Source: Thermoplasmata archaeon (GTDB taxonomy: Archaea > Thermoplasmatota > Thermoplasmata > RBG-16-68-12). Taken from it: a stretch of DNA of 13,252 bases. Location of the stretch: NCBI GenBank assembly GCA_021788795.1, contig JAJYKG010000032.1, positions 1 to 13,252 on the forward strand, written 5' to 3'. The notes under the pieces are model-generated. The model searched no databases. It saw only the letters and a program-made list of their open reading frames with translations, and was not told the DNA's origin. Position numbers and translations under genes: made by a program. This document shows positions 12,386-13,252 of the stretch, one piece after another; positions within the stretch are counted from its first letter, which is position 1; every line of letters starts with the position of its first letter.

Positions 12386-13252
12386 TCAGCCGGGGAGCGA
12401 GCCACCTCTCTCGAACGCGCGCGCAGCCTCTACCCGCTCTCTCCCCGATGGATGGCTGGAGAGCAACCACCGTTCCCAGGGTCGTGGATGGGCGACGCTC
12501 AGGTTCATGTCGTGGAGCTTGACCATCGCCGACGCGAACGCGACCGGGTTGCGCGTGACCTCCAGGGCGAAGCGGTCCGCGCGGGCCTCGCGGCGCCGCG
12601 ACCACGCGAGCTCCGGCGGCCCGAGGACGGTCGAGACAATCCCGCCCCATAGCAGGAGGAGCGGCAGCCCGGCCATGTCGCCGAGCGATGTGATTCCCAG
12701 GGCGTGGTACGTGGCCACGTACGCCCACGCGGCGACGAACCACATGACGAGGGAGATCCCCGCGCCCACGCCGACCCCCACGAGGAGATCGTGGTACCGC
12801 TGGTGCCCGAGCTCGTGCGCCAGGACGGTCTCCACCTCGTCTGGCGTGTAGGCCTGGAGCATCGTGTCCGTGATGACAACGCGCCGCGTCCTCCCGTAGC
12901 CCGTGACCGCGGCGTTCGACCGCCGCGTCTTCGCGGACGCGCCCATCTCGTAGACGCCGAGGACGGGGACACCCGCCTTCGCGGCGAGCGCCTCGAACCG
13001 CGCGCGCAGCGTCGCGTCCCGGAGGGGCTGGAAGCGGTAGAAGAGGGGAGCGAAGACCACCGGCGAGAGGAAGCCGAGGACGAGGGAAACGAGAATCCCG
13101 AGGGCCCATGCCTCGAGCCACCACCCCGCAGGCTGCGCGGCCAGGAGCCAAAGCAGCACGTTCCCCGCGAGGATCACGGCCCCGAGCCCAAGGGCGAACC
13201 ACTTCGCCTCGTCCCCCAGCCACAAACGAACGGACTGCGTGGACAGGCCGAA
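12386..13252 (-). CDS. Ste24-type M48 membrane metalloprotease (5' end outside the window)
   Basis: 288 residues visible; the frame runs open to the window edge and already reads FGLSTQS there. That segment is conserved in Ste24/CAAX prenyl protease 1 relatives, so the start lies outside and the TTG at 13225 is internal. Zinc-protease signature: VETVLAHELGHQRYHD with HELGH at visible residues 146-150 (ligands H146, H150; catalytic E147), third ligand E223 in REARADRFALEV. Hydrophobic helices lie before the site (about 20-40 and 49-72) and after it (about 157-183 and 195-213), placing the active site at the membrane. The C-terminal SSHPSGRERVEAA is also typical. In archaea such proteins probably serve membrane protein quality control rather than CAAX processing (inference). 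Confidence 0.93.
   Translation of the reverse strand, partial: FGLSTQSVRLWLGDEAKWFALGLGAVILAGNVLLWLLAAQPAGWWLEAWALGILVSLVLGFLSPVVFAPLFYRFQPLRDATLRARFEALAAKAGVPVLGVYEMGASAKTRRSNAAVTGYGRTRRVVITDTMLQAYTPDEVETVLAHELGHQRYHDLLVGVGVGAGISLVMWFVAAWAYVATYHALGITSLGDMAGLPLLLLWGGIVSTVLGPPELAWSRRREARADRFALEVTRNPVAFASAMVKLHDMNLSVAHPRPWERWLLSSHPSGRERVEAARAFERGGSLPG

Noticed and set aside
12315..13223. 302-codon minus-strand frame overlapping the M48 protease
   Set aside because: Arg/Pro/Gly-rich product that covers the tRNA gene; the alternative frame has HELGH and TM helices.
13223..13225. TTG as start of the M48 protease
   Set aside because: The frame continues upstream with FGLSTQS, a conserved Ste24 segment, so the gene enters from outside the window.
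1..13252. Mobile elements, CRISPR arrays, toxin-antitoxin or defence genes
   Set aside because: No transposase or integrase motifs, no spaced direct repeats and no abrupt composition change seen by eye.

Overview
The window is a strongly GC-rich stretch of an archaeal chromosome. The evidence is archaeal TATA boxes 20-27 nt ahead of several start codons (leaderless genes), an archaeal-type riboflavin gene set (ribB, ribL, ribC, ribH), a bifunctional phosphoglucose/phosphomannose isomerase, a TRAM mini-protein, a roadblock protein, and a tRNA-Ser with a bulge-helix-bulge intron and no encoded CCA. A member of the Thermoplasmatota is my best guess for the lineage; this is inference, not proof. 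The density is high and no stretch over about 300 bases lacks a gene. I see no insertion sequence, prophage, CRISPR array or rRNA.

Layout. Bases 1-252 (+) hold the C-terminal end of a free methionine-(R)-sulfoxide reductase-like GAF protein. After a convergent gap with two strong hairpins comes a minus-strand group: a surface-anchored, probably glycosylated protein (2308-1220), a 3-TM mini-protein (1177-911) and a double winged-helix regulator (894-346). Further minus-strand genes follow: a TRAM protein, a 103-residue hypothetical and a four-zinc-ribbon protein. Methionyl-tRNA synthetase (3914-6052, +) carries a C-terminal tRNA-binding domain. Then come two minus-strand genes that appear to be diverged tandem copies of one unrecognised family (6090-7036), a 4-TM membrane protein (+) and a PHP phosphoesterase (+). 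A roadblock/LC7 protein is on the minus strand.

The riboflavin operon (11041-9008, -) reads ribB-ribL-ribC-ribH, with every junction overlapping. It supplies DHBP synthase, lumazine synthase, riboflavin synthase and FAD synthetase. It therefore covers the last steps to riboflavin plus FMN-to-FAD, but not the kinase between them. It shares a short divergent promoter region, with a palindromic TATA box, with the PGI/PMI gene (+). The window closes with an intron-containing tRNA-Ser(GGA) (-) and the C-terminal part of a Ste24-type M48 membrane protease (-), cut by the window edge.

Most of the window is conserved housekeeping. The parts I cannot tie to known systems are the surface protein/3-TM/winged-helix group, the four-ribbon protein and its small neighbour, and the tandem paralogue pair.
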